This document shows, one piece after another, positions 43,210 to 51,217 of a stretch of DNA of 51,381 nucleotides (its first letter is position 1; each line of letters begins with the position of its first letter). The translations under genes and the position numbers were made by a program. The stretch is taken from the NCBI GenBank assembly GCA_910586435.1, contig CAJUGT010000010.1, positions 1 through 51,381 of the forward strand, written 5' to 3'. The notes beneath the pieces were generated by a model, which was not told where the DNA came from, did not search any database, and worked only from the letters and a program-made list of their open reading frames with translations. The DNA is from an uncultured Acetatifactor sp. (lineage in GTDB: Bacteria; Bacillota; Clostridia; Lachnospirales; Lachnospiraceae).

Positions 43210-43251
43210 GCAATCAAGGAGCGATTATTTCGCCCTTCTGACATTGCTTAC
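43206..43251 (+). terminator. Hairpin spanning the stop codon of the synthetase-like gene
   Basis: GTAAGCAAT (43206-43214) pairs perfectly with ATTGCTTAC (43243-43251), with a further AGGAGCG / CGCCCT pairing inside. The stop codon lies in the left arm. No T run follows, so termination is only likely, not certain. Confidence 0.5.
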
Positions 43252-43397
43252 GGAAATCTGCGCTTCCTGACAATCCGCACAGGAGGCAAAGCCAGATATA
43301 TGGATATACTGGCCGCAAAGGTAAGGGACCGCAGAGGAAATCTTTTATAAGCCGCTATGGAAAAACCACATTAGGAGTAGTATAAAAGAGCTTAAGT

Positions 43398-43448
43398 CCG
43401 GTTGAGTTTATGGTATTTCCGGTCGAGAAAAAAAGTCCGTTTTATAAT
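43398..43448 (+). promoter_or_regulatory. Activator-type promoter with two direct repeats before the AraC-type gene
   Basis: CCGGTTGAG (43398-43406) and CCGGTCGAG (43419-43427) are direct repeats 21 bases apart, two helical turns. The second overlaps the -35 position of a -10 TATAAT at 43443-43448, where no -35 consensus exists. This is the usual layout for an AraC-family activator site, here probably autoregulatory. Confidence 0.6.
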
Positions 43449-43478
43449 AAAATGATATTCAGAAAGGGGGTGGCACAC

Positions 43479-45053
43479 ATGAAAAATTCTAACGCAATCA
43501 ATGGTTCCATTGACTTTATCGAAAGCCGTCTGACGGAAGCTTTGGATGTAGATGAGTTGGCGCGGCAGGCGTTTTTCTCGAAAACCCATTACCAGAGGCT
43601 GTTTCGTGCCATTGTTGGAGAGCCTGTGATGGAGTATGTGAAAAATCGCCGGTTACAACTTGCCTGTGGAGATGTGTATGCAGGGAGCAGCGGAATTTTG
43701 GATATTGCGCTTAGATATGGCTACGAATCTCACGAAGGCTTTACACGGGCTTTCAAAGCATACTTCGGCGTGACACCCTCTGACTATCGTAAATGTAGTA
43801 TTCCAAATGAAACGGAGGTAGTGGTAATGTTATCAAAGGAGCTATTAAACAGGATTGGACAAAATGCGGAAAGAACTTCCGCAGTATTAAGCAATTTCAT
43901 TGAGGAAGCGGAAAAACTGGTTGCTCTCGCCAATAACACGGCAAAGTCAGCAGGTGCGAAAGGCACAACAACAACCATCTTGGCAAAGGAGCTGAGCAAC
44001 CTTGTTAAGCGTATGGAACAGGTTAGAAATGAGAATGTCAGGAACCTGACAACAGGGAGTACATCCACTTTTGAAATGTTTGACAAAATATTTGCCTTGA
44101 TACGCTGCATTGATGACGGGGCGTTCCAAATGAATCTGCTGCGCTTTATCAGCGGCATTGAAAGTGGGCGCATTTCCCCGCCCAAAGATGAATTTGAGGC
44201 CATTGACGCAGGCTACGCCAAATTGTGCAGTCTCTTTGTGGACAATAAAGAACACATGATTACCTTAATGAACGAAGCAGTTGAACTCCTTCATGAGGAC
44301 ATAAAACAAGAAGCTGCGAATTGTGTTGAAGCGTGTATCAGAGAGGTGAACAAAGCTGTTGAGACAGGAGAGAACACTGCGGCATCAGCACAAGCCGCCG
44401 CCGAGACATTGGGCCAGCGAGGCAGGGCATTTTCCCATATTGCCAAAGAGGTAAGCGCAAGTACGGACGTGTTAAGAAAAGTCACAGAGGATTTCAAAAA
44501 TATCCACGATTTATCGACAGTCCTCTCTCAATTAGCCAACACTGTGTACAACATGAAAATGAATGGTTTCAACGCTTCCGTGGAAGCCGCAAGAACAGGC
44601 AATTCTGCTGAATGCCTGGCTGCCAGTGAAAAGATAATGAATTATGCCGGTGTCTTGCAAAGGGTTTATCATGAATGTGAGGTTTTGTGCGATAAATATA
44701 AGCGTTTCATGGAATTGACAAAACAAAACGGCAATCAATGTGAACACGCACTGACTGAAAAGCATATTGACGACATTATTTTCCAAAGCAGGATATTATC
44801 GTCACAATTGGCTCTGGAATCAGAGCGTGCCAATCACGAAACCTTCCGTGCTCTTACACAAACTGTCACTACAGCCGACACAGATTTGGTGAAAACTCGA
44901 AATTTGGCACAATACCATGAAGCAATTACAGAATTTCTTCAGGAATTAAAGAAAGAAGTGTCCGCATTGGAGACGGGAGGCAGTTTTGCCTGTTTCGCTA
45001 AGGAATATGAGTATTTCCTGAAACGCATTTCATACTTGATTGAAAATAGATAA
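43479..45053 (+). CDS. AraC-type DNA-binding domain fused to a chemoreceptor-like coiled-coil domain
   Basis: A 524-residue soluble protein. Residues 1-108 are an AraC/XylS DNA-binding domain with two helix-turn-helix units (LDVDELARQAFFSKTHYQRL and DIALRYGYESHEGFTRAFKA, then FGVTPSDYRK). The remaining 400 residues are nearly all helical with heptads. MNGFNASVEAARTGNSAECL near 360-380 resembles the hairpin tip of methyl-accepting chemotaxis proteins (NAxNAAIEAARAGE), followed by AASEKIMNYAG. There is no membrane helix. AraC proteins normally carry a ligand domain; here a receptor-like signalling rod replaces it, so it may sense through a CheW/CheA-type or redox partner. The start ATG 43479 has GGGGGTGG upstream. 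Direct repeats at 43398 and 43419 are likely its own site. Confidence 0.8.
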   Translation: MKNSNAINGSIDFIESRLTEALDVDELARQAFFSKTHYQRLFRAIVGEPVMEYVKNRRLQLACGDVYAGSSGILDIALRYGYESHEGFTRAFKAYFGVTPSDYRKCSIPNETEVVVMLSKELLNRIGQNAERTSAVLSNFIEEAEKLVALANNTAKSAGAKGTTTTILAKELSNLVKRMEQVRNENVRNLTTGSTSTFEMFDKIFALIRCIDDGAFQMNLLRFISGIESGRISPPKDEFEAIDAGYAKLCSLFVDNKEHMITLMNEAVELLHEDIKQEAANCVEACIREVNKAVETGENTAASAQAAAETLGQRGRAFSHIAKEVSASTDVLRKVTEDFKNIHDLSTVLSQLANTVYNMKMNGFNASVEAARTGNSAECLAASEKIMNYAGVLQRVYHECEVLCDKYKRFMELTKQNGNQCEHALTEKHIDDIIFQSRILSSQLALESERANHETFRALTQTVTTADTDLVKTRNLAQYHEAITEFLQELKKEVSALETGGSFACFAKEYEYFLKRISYLIENR

Positions 45054-45089
45054 TTGCTTCTGGCAAAATATTCAGAAATTCACGAAATT

Positions 45090-45138
45090 CCCTCCGCTTC
45101 AACAGTGAAAGAAAAACAGTTGCTGCGGAGGGGGTTTT
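45090..45138 (+). terminator. Terminator after the AraC-type fusion gene
   Basis: CCCTCCGC (45090-45097) pairs with GCGGAGGG (45125-45132), with an inner AAC-GT / AC-GTT extension, and is followed by GGTTTTG. Confidence 0.75.
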
Positions 45139-45188
45139 GTGTGTCACTTTGAGAGCAGCGCATACCTGTGTTCTGTGGTGTGTTATCT

Positions 45189-45725
45189 TTAACTTAACGC
45201 AACTGCAAAAATCTCTTCCACAGGAAAGGTAATTTTTACCAATCCAATCTCCGTAAATTTCCCGCACATTTTCTGAAAATTGTGCAGCAATAAGTCACTT
45301 GCTTTAAAGAAAGCGTCATCGTCATCTTCTCTGGTAAGCGCTATTGTACAATGGGGTATCCAACGGTTAGGGAGATACCACTCCCAACCATTTGTATCAT
45401 GGCCCTTAAGGCACTCATGCAGCTCTCGCTGAAACTGATACATATCACTGTTCATCATGGGAGATACAAAAATTGTCTTTGTATCGTTAAACATACCAAC
45501 AGAACCAATATAAGCGGGCATCATTTTATGACTTAGGGCAAAATTCTTTAACTGCTGTATACATTGCGTTTCGTCCACATCATTAAAACAAGCCAATGTA
45601 AGATGGGGTCTTGTCTTCCATTCTAAAAACTTTGTACTGATTTTTTCATCAGCAATTTTCCTGGCCAAAGCAAGAAGTTTATTCTCTGTTTCTTTGTCAT
45701 AATACAACTCTACTGCATATTGCAT
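45189..45725 (-). CDS. 2H phosphoesterase (2'-5' RNA ligase family)
   Basis: A 178-residue protein with the two HxTx motifs of the 2H superfamily: PHLTLACF at about 41-48 and PHCTIALT near 130-137, separated by about 85 residues as in LigT/ThpR and CPDase-type enzymes. Such proteins hydrolyse 2',3'-cyclic or 2'-5' phosphodiester bonds at RNA ends, or act on cyclic nucleotides. The start is ATG 45725 behind GGAGGTG; the frame open to 45776 lies between the T-box terminator and this site. The gene sits 60 bases downstream of a complete T-box leader on the same strand, so its expression should respond to uncharged tRNA. That is unusual for this family. Confidence 0.85.
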   Translation of the reverse strand: MQYAVELYYDKETENKLLALARKIADEKISTKFLEWKTRPHLTLACFNDVDETQCIQQLKNFALSHKMMPAYIGSVGMFNDTKTIFVSPMMNSDMYQFQRELHECLKGHDTNGWEWYLPNRWIPHCTIALTREDDDDAFFKASDLLLHNFQKMCGKFTEIGLVKITFPVEEIFAVALS

Positions 45726-45784
45726 AACTACACCTCCAATCAGTTTCCGCAACTTCACTTTCAAACCTACTGGCATTCCCTAAT

Positions 45785-46042
45785 CAAAAAAGCACACTTA
45801 AAAATACATATAATGTATCTCTAAGGGTGCTTCTTGCACGGTTCCACCTTAATTTTTAACTCAGATTCCACCAAATCTTAACCTTTAACGCAGGCATACG
45901 ATAATACTTACATCTTCTTTCAGTATTACAGCTCAAGAATGGTTTTCGCATACAACCCGCATAAGCGCCTTCCACCAATTGACGCTCTCTCTGTCTGGGA
46001 TTCATATGTTACTTGTTTCTGTCATCGCTTTTTTATATTGTT
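45785..46042 (-). ncRNA. T-box leader RNA
   Basis: Read on the minus strand, the conserved T-box core AAGGTGGAACCGTGC lies at 45850-45836 and is followed by a terminator, AAGCACCCTTA / TAAGTGTGCTT with a T run (45832-45785). Upstream are the Stem I features: GCGATGA, AGTA, the distal AGAGAG with GGTGGAAGGCG, and GAAAACCATTC on the 3' side. If the codon follows GAA plus one base, the specifier is ACC (Thr), followed by A. The amino acid call is tentative; the T-box identity is firm. The downstream gene is the 2H phosphoesterase. Confidence 0.88.
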
Positions 46043-46046
46043 TTAT

Positions 46047-46075
46047 ATGATACCAGCCTTATCGTAAATTGTCAA
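46047..46075 (-). promoter_or_regulatory. Promoter of the T-box transcript
   Basis: On the minus strand TTGACA (46075-46070), a 17-base spacer and TATCAT (46052-46047) form a good promoter just before the T-box Stem I. Confidence 0.8.
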
Positions 46076-46356
46076 TCTTTTTTTACTTAGGACCATGACA
46101 AACGCAGGAATGAACAATCTATAAACAATTTGTAAATGTTGAATCGCTGTACGCGATTATTTTGGGTTTAAATTCGTCTTTTTGATTTACATAGTTTCAA
46201 AATCGCATCAGGAATTATGAAAGAATGTGTATTCCCAGATGAACTGATTCATTAAGCAACATATTTTATCCTGAATAGCCTGCGTTAGAACGGTCAATTT
46301 CTGATGAATTTATACGATTTAATGCAAAAGACTAATTGAAGTACTTAGGAGACGGC

Positions 46357-46462
46357 GTGTGATAGTTTCCGGCAGACAGAGGTTATGAAGAGTAGTCCCA
46401 GACGGAAGAACTGTCACACATTACAGGAAGTCCCTAAAATAATGGCAGAATCGGACGATTCT
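46357..46462. other. Two hairpins in a 400-base gap
   Basis: GTGTGATAGTTTCCG (46357-46371) pairs with CGGAAGAACTGTCACAC (46403-46419) with small bulges, and AGAATCG (46447-46453) pairs with CGATTCT (46456-46462). They lie downstream of the minus-strand phosphoesterase gene and may end that transcript. The remainder of 46081-46356 is AT-rich and shows no gene. Confidence 0.5.
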
Positions 46463-46489
46463 TGACTTAGGCGGATGAAATAGGGCGGA

Positions 46490-47110
46490 TTAACGTATAT
46501 GTTCCTGCGGATTATCGTCTTCAAAATCGAATACACAGCGCTCATACGCATTGATAACATGGGTATCCTGATATTTGTCATAGCGTTTGTAGCGCTGGCC
46601 ATAGTTCATATGCACATGTCCGTGAAGAAAGTATTTGGGTTTGTATTTTTCCAGCAGAGTTCGGAAAATCTGAAAGCCCTGGTGAGGCAGGTCCCGCCCA
46701 TCATTGAGCTGATAGGCGGGAGAATGTGTCACCAGTATATCAAATCCTTTTTTGGAGAACAGCTGGAACCATAGTTTTTTTACTCTTTGCCGCATCTGTT
46801 TTTCTGTATATTGATTTGTACCCGGTTTGTAGCGCATAGAACCGCCCAATCCCAGTATCCTGATGCCTTCGTGAACATAAATCTCATCTTCTATGCAGGT
46901 ACATCCCTCCGGGGGGATTCGCTCATACTTGTCATCGTGATTGCCATGAATATATAATACTGGAACTGTAGAAAGAGTCACAAGGAAAGAAAGGTAACGA
47001 GGATCCAGATCACCACAGGAGATGATCAGGTCAATGCCATCCAATTTACTTTTCTCAAAAAAATCCCATAAATATTTAGACTCTACATCTGCCAGTGCCA
47101 GTATCCTCAT
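46490..47110 (-). CDS. Calcineurin-like metallophosphoesterase
   Basis: A 206-residue phosphoesterase (PF00149/PF12850). Motifs in order: ADVESKYLWD (residues 7-16; Asp with Glu in place of the usual His of DxH), SCGDLDPRYL (about 31), HGNHDDKYE (about 54), VTHSPAYQLND (about 127) and HGHVHMNYGQ (about 160). The fold hydrolyses phosphomonoesters or diesters with two metal ions; the substrate is unknown. It follows the ParB-like/BMP gene by seven bases on the same strand, so both are one operon and probably work together. Confidence 0.9.
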   Translation of the reverse strand: MRILALADVESKYLWDFFEKSKLDGIDLIISCGDLDPRYLSFLVTLSTVPVLYIHGNHDDKYERIPPEGCTCIEDEIYVHEGIRILGLGGSMRYKPGTNQYTEKQMRQRVKKLWFQLFSKKGFDILVTHSPAYQLNDGRDLPHQGFQIFRTLLEKYKPKYFLHGHVHMNYGQRYKRYDKYQDTHVINAYERCVFDFEDDNPQEHIR

Positions 47111-47117
47111 GGGTCAA

Positions 47118-49028
47118 TTATCCTTCCGTCTGTTTAATTCCCTGCTGTTTCATTACAGGTTCCGCCTGCTCTTTTAATTCTTCCTTTTTCGGAATGGTAC
47201 CAATGACATTTTCTGCCAGCCAATCCATGGTCATGATTTCCTCCGGCAGCAGAATGCTGTCAGGATCTGATTTCACTACCCCGGTCTGAGAATATAAGAT
47301 TCCCGCAAAAGGATCAAATAGATCCGAACTGATGGTGGACTTCAGCAAGTCCACCAGACGCTTTGTTCCGATGGGCAGATATTTGGAGCATATAACATCA
47401 ATAACGCCCGAGGACATGCCCCACCAGTAATTGATTGCTTTGGTGGAAGAGGGATCGTCGTCATATTTCCAGGTGCCGTCCATGATGGTTCTGATGAGCT
47501 GTTCGTAAAATTTGCCCCAATGCCATAAAGGCATGGCAAGATTTCTGGGATGCCCGTCTTCCATATGATAGATGCCGAAGAAACGGGAACCTTCCTCTGG
47601 AATAACCATATCCCGCCCTGATATACAGGAGGATTCATTGATACGAATTTTCTCTTCTATATCGCCTTCCTTTATAGAAGACCATTCCAGGTATACTTTT
47701 ACCCTTGGATTAATCATTTTGGCCCCGAGGGCAAAGGCGTTAATATTGGCAATACAGCCGTAAATGGGATAATCCGCAATATACGTCAGCTTGTTGTTCT
47801 CAGCCATTGCGCCGGCAAGGGCGCCCATGAGGAATTTCGCTTCATGCATTCTGGAATAATATGTTCTGATATACCGATGAGATGTATTCAGGGAACAATT
47901 CAGTATTCTCACGTCCGGGTTGGCAATGGCAGCTTTTACACTGGCCTGCACAAAGGATGGAGTGGTGGTAAATATAAGGTTGCATCCGGAGTCTATGGCG
48001 TTCGCTATCAGGGAATCTATGTTTTCCTGTGTCCCGTTTTCATAGAAAACAGTACTTACTTCATCGGGGAAGGTCTGTTCCAGGTAGAGACGTCCCAGCT
48101 CATGAGCATAGGTCCAGGCGGAAGTGCCGGGCGTTTTCTCATAGATGAAGGCAGCTTTCAAGTTTGGTGACAGCGGGGAGAGCAAAATGTTCAGCAGGGG
48201 CTTTTTTTCCTGATTGGGTTTCATTTTCAGGTCAATTTCCTGCTCTTCCTGTAATAGTTCAAATTCTTCCCAGCTTTTGGTCATCAACTCCTTGATTTCA
48301 CTGGCAGTTTTCTCCGCAATTTCCTCATATCCATATAAGGTGATGAACGCAAGAAAGGCATCCCCTGTGGTGATTTTTAATTTGTTTCCTCCTTTTGCCC
48401 TGTATTCGGATTCAAATTGCGCATAAGTGGAACTGAATCTCAGGCAGTCATCCTCGGTCCATTCTTCGTCGGGGTCCTTGCCTACGGTTTCCTGTAATTT
48501 GGGGAAGCTTCCCTCTTGAGAAAACCAGATATAATTGATGGGGGCCACCTTATAAAAGTCCAGAAATTCAAAATATATTTTATTTAGTTTTTCGCTTGTG
48601 GCTTTGGGAATGATTCGGGTGACGTATCCTGGGATGGAAACGGCGCCAAAATATTTCATGACACTGACTCTCTTATTCCCTTCCTCCACATAAAAATTAT
48701 TCATGTATTCATAGGCCTTGATGGGGTCACGGATGCCTTCTTCCACATGGGAATTGCTCAGGGAGATCCATTTGTAGGCAAATTCTGAATCGTCCTGTAG
48801 GATTGGCATGAAATTTCCCGCAAAAGAATTGCTCCGCCCTGCGGTCTTGGTTCCCACAATGCGATCCGTGGGAATCTGTACCAGTCCCAGAGGCACTTCT
48901 GTATAAGAATTCATTGCGAATGTAATGTCATCCAGAACTTGCAGCGTGGGTTGCTCTCCACGGAGCAGCCGGGCCTGATAGTCTTTTTTTCCTGCTTTAT
49001 ATGCCTTGTTGTAATCTTCTCTACTCAT
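47118..49028 (-). CDS. Cytoplasmic fusion of a ParB-like domain and a BMP-type substrate-binding domain
   Basis: A 636-residue protein without signal peptide or membrane helix. Residues about 40-140 look ParB-like: VQIPTDRIVG, then SHVEEGIRDPIKAYEYM and FYVEEGNKRVSVMKYFG, matching the G-x-x-x-P-I and G-N-(K/R)-R boxes. A helical middle (140-280) leads to a BMP/PnrA-like periplasmic-binding fold (PF02608, about 285-600) with LKAAFIYEK, CNLIFTTTPSF, EAKFLMGALAGAMAE and DPFAGILYSQ. BMP proteins normally are exported lipoproteins binding nucleosides; here the domain must work in the cytoplasm, perhaps as a nucleoside sensor. It is cotranscribed with the metallophosphoesterase downstream. GATATT and AAGAGG precede the start. 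Confidence 0.82.
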   Translation of the reverse strand: MSREDYNKAYKAGKKDYQARLLRGEQPTLQVLDDITFAMNSYTEVPLGLVQIPTDRIVGTKTAGRSNSFAGNFMPILQDDSEFAYKWISLSNSHVEEGIRDPIKAYEYMNNFYVEEGNKRVSVMKYFGAVSIPGYVTRIIPKATSEKLNKIYFEFLDFYKVAPINYIWFSQEGSFPKLQETVGKDPDEEWTEDDCLRFSSTYAQFESEYRAKGGNKLKITTGDAFLAFITLYGYEEIAEKTASEIKELMTKSWEEFELLQEEQEIDLKMKPNQEKKPLLNILLSPLSPNLKAAFIYEKTPGTSAWTYAHELGRLYLEQTFPDEVSTVFYENGTQENIDSLIANAIDSGCNLIFTTTPSFVQASVKAAIANPDVRILNCSLNTSHRYIRTYYSRMHEAKFLMGALAGAMAENNKLTYIADYPIYGCIANINAFALGAKMINPRVKVYLEWSSIKEGDIEEKIRINESSCISGRDMVIPEEGSRFFGIYHMEDGHPRNLAMPLWHWGKFYEQLIRTIMDGTWKYDDDPSSTKAINYWWGMSSGVIDVICSKYLPIGTKRLVDLLKSTISSDLFDPFAGILYSQTGVVKSDPDSILLPEEIMTMDWLAENVIGTIPKKEELKEQAEPVMKQQGIKQTEG

Positions 49029-49116
49029 AATATCCTCTTATTCGATAGAAACACGTTAGTATCACAAAACGCTTCTTTCCAGGTCGCTTTACAGTCTACA
49101 TCGTGTCTTGGGGAAA

Positions 49117-49166
49117 CGCCATATGCAAATCTGACAAAAATGTTTGCTGTTTAGATGATATTGGCG
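49117..49166 (-). other. Hairpin in the leader of the ParB-like/BMP gene
   Basis: CGCCATAT (49117-49124) pairs with ATATTGGCG (49158-49166), with an inner GCAAA / TTTGC pairing. It is about 90 bases upstream of the start. It was compared with the purine riboswitch because of the BMP domain, but the conserved loop bases are absent. The rest of 49167-49611 is AT-rich, then GC-rich, with no gene I can support. Confidence 0.35.
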
Positions 49167-49611
49167 GTAATATTTGTTAGTTATTATATTTATACTATAT
49201 GAAATAAACCAGAAAATTATGACAATAAACGTAGAAAAAATAGGCAATAATTGATTTTATACAAAAAAATCTTAGGAAATTATAAAATTTATTGACGAAA
49301 AATCAGAATTGATGTAAAATTAGAAAAAATGTAAAAAAATCGACAAATCTGAGAAATATGAAAAATATTTTATATGCTGGGAAAGTGATTCCAGAAAAAT
49401 TGGAATTATATTTCATTTGCTTACAAGTTTATTACTATATAGTGTTGTTGATCAGGGATGGGGTAATGTCATGGATTCATGGTGTTGCCCTGTTTCGCTG
49501 TGGTCATGGGGGAAGGGGGTCATGCCAGGAAGTTGGCGGTATGGGAGCGCTGGGAAGTAGACTCCTTATGCCGGACATATTCCCAGACCTTAATCTTTCC
49601 TGTTCCAGACA

Positions 49612-49651
49612 CAAAAAAAGACCGGAAAGCCTTTAAAATCAAGCTTTCCGG
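49612..49651 (-). terminator. Terminator of the tRNA-Pro transcript
   Basis: On the minus strand CCGGAAAGC (49651-49643) pairs with GCTTTCCGG (49630-49622), followed by a run of seven T. Confidence 0.92.
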
Positions 49652-49666
49652 CGCCCCTGCCAAGAG

Positions 49667-49740
49667 TCGATGCGACAAGATTCGAACTTGCGACCTCTGC
49701 GTCCCGAACGCAGCGCTCTACCAAGCTGAGCCACGCATCG
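49667..49740 (-). tRNA. tRNA-Pro (anticodon CGG)
   Basis: The 74-base minus-strand sequence folds as a complete cloverleaf: acceptor CGATGCG / CGCATCG, D arm GCTC / GAGC, anticodon stem CTGCG / CGCAG with loop TTCGGGA (anticodon CGG), T arm GCAAG / CTTGT with TTCGAAT, and discriminator A. The 3' CCA is not encoded. It has its own promoter nine bases upstream and terminator downstream. Confidence 0.96.
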
Positions 49741-49755
49741 ATTACCAACACTAAA

Positions 49756-49784
49756 ATAATATAAAAAAATCTGTTGATTGTCAA
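49756..49784 (-). promoter_or_regulatory. Promoter of tRNA-Pro
   Basis: On the minus strand TTGACA (49784-49779), a 17-base spacer and TATTAT (49761-49756) are close to consensus. Confidence 0.88.
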
Positions 49785-49916
49785 GGGGAAAAATATTATT
49801 ATTAAATAAAGTTAAAAAAATGGGGACCTGGAGTCGAAACATGATAGAATTGCCATGAAGCTGTGAGACAGAGGTGATAATGGAGAAAGGTAATGTGTGG
49901 GGGAGGGAGTTGACAG

Positions 49917-51110
49917 GTGCTGTCTGTGAAAAAGAGAAGGGTTTTTGATATTATTCAAATCGGGTATGACGAGGACTGGCAGAGCCGTGCCTTTGATATT
50001 GTATTAATGGCAATGATTCTGGTAAATCTGTTCATTGTTATTTTTTCTACATTTGATGGTTTTGCGGCATATAAGGGGATATTGGATACGGCGGAAGTGG
50101 TGACGGTTGCCGTGTTTGCGGTGGAATACGCATTGCGTGTCTGGACGGCGGAATATCTTTATCCGGCGCTGCCCCGGAAGAACGCGGTACTGAAATATAT
50201 GCTGTCCTTTAACGGGGTAATTGACATGCTTTCCTTTCTGCCTTTTTTTCTGCCCTTCTTTTTTCCGGCAGGAATGGTGGCTTTCAGGATGTTCCGTGTG
50301 GTCAGGATATTTCGATTATTTCGTGTAAACGCATATTATGACGCACTGAATGTAATTGGCAATGTAATACATGGAAAGAAAGATCAGATTTTGTCCTCTG
50401 TTTTTATTATTTTGGTGCTTATGACCGCCTCTTCTCTGTGTATGTACCACCTGGAGCATGAGGCCCAGCCGGAAGTATTCAGGAACGCGTTCTCCGGTTT
50501 CTGGTGGGCGGCATCCACACTTTTGACGGTGGGGTATGGGGATATTTATCCTGTTACGATTCCGGGGCGAATTCTTGGCATAATGATTACTTTTCTGGGA
50601 GTGGGAATGGTGGCCATACCCACAGGTATTTTATCCGCCGGATTTGTGGAACAGTACACCCATTTAAAAAGTCTCAAGGATTATTCCGCAAAGGAGAATA
50701 TTCAGTTTATCCGGTTGGATGTGAAAGAGAATCATCCCTGGGTGGGACGGAAAGTGTGTGAACTTTCACTGCCGCCGGGGTTAATCATTGCGGCGGTTCG
50801 ACGTGCGGGAAAGGTCGTGGTTCCCAGGGGAGGAACGGTACTTCTGGAAGGAGATTCCGTGGTTATGGGGGCTGAAGGGTATCAGGAGGAAGGAGGAATA
50901 CCGCTTAAGGAAGTGATGCTGAAAGAGGGACATCCATGGGTGGACAGGGTGATACAGGACCTTCATTTGCCTGGACGGACTTTGATAGTCATGGTTCGGC
51001 GTGCCGGTAAGATTTTGGTACCCGACGGAACTTTTCGCTTTCAGGCAGGTGATATGGTGGTAATGCATACAAATAAAACATATCGAAATATGAAACATAT
51101 AGAAGTGTAA
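49917..51110 (+). CDS. Voltage-gated potassium channel with two RCK-C (TrkA-C) domains
   Basis: A 397-residue channel. Six membrane helices span about 25-255, with the S4 voltage sensor FRMFRVVRIFRLFRV (about 122-136) and the pore STLLTVGYGDIYP with filter TVGYGD near 203. The cytoplasmic tail holds two TrkA-C-like domains in tandem (about 262-325 and 330-395), each opening with a HPWVGR/HPWVDR motif. Most relatives carry an RCK-N domain or one TrkA-C; two copies without RCK-N is less usual. It conducts K+ across the cell membrane and may be gated by a nucleotide such as c-di-AMP, which binds some TrkA-C domains; that is inference. The GTG start at 49917 has GGGAGGG upstream. Confidence 0.92.
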   Translation: MLSVKKRRVFDIIQIGYDEDWQSRAFDIVLMAMILVNLFIVIFSTFDGFAAYKGILDTAEVVTVAVFAVEYALRVWTAEYLYPALPRKNAVLKYMLSFNGVIDMLSFLPFFLPFFFPAGMVAFRMFRVVRIFRLFRVNAYYDALNVIGNVIHGKKDQILSSVFIILVLMTASSLCMYHLEHEAQPEVFRNAFSGFWWAASTLLTVGYGDIYPVTIPGRILGIMITFLGVGMVAIPTGILSAGFVEQYTHLKSLKDYSAKENIQFIRLDVKENHPWVGRKVCELSLPPGLIIAAVRRAGKVVVPRGGTVLLEGDSVVMGAEGYQEEGGIPLKEVMLKEGHPWVDRVIQDLHLPGRTLIVMVRRAGKILVPDGTFRFQAGDMVVMHTNKTYRNMKHIEV

Positions 51111-51217
51111 TTAAGAGAGTATGGTTCCGTTGAAAAATCTATTCTGACAACAGCAGTTTGGTAAGTCAGATATAAGTTGTCCCGGTGTGGAGAAGCGCTG
51201 CTAAGGGCAATTTAGCC

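Noticed and set aside
49029..49200. Purine riboswitch before the BMP-containing gene
   Set aside because: ATATGG and GTTT words occur, but the three-way junction and the conserved loop bases of the class are absent.
49358..49754. Plus-strand open frames of about 90 codons overlapping the tRNA region
   Set aside because: They run antisense through the tRNA-Pro gene and its terminator and have no protein-like composition.
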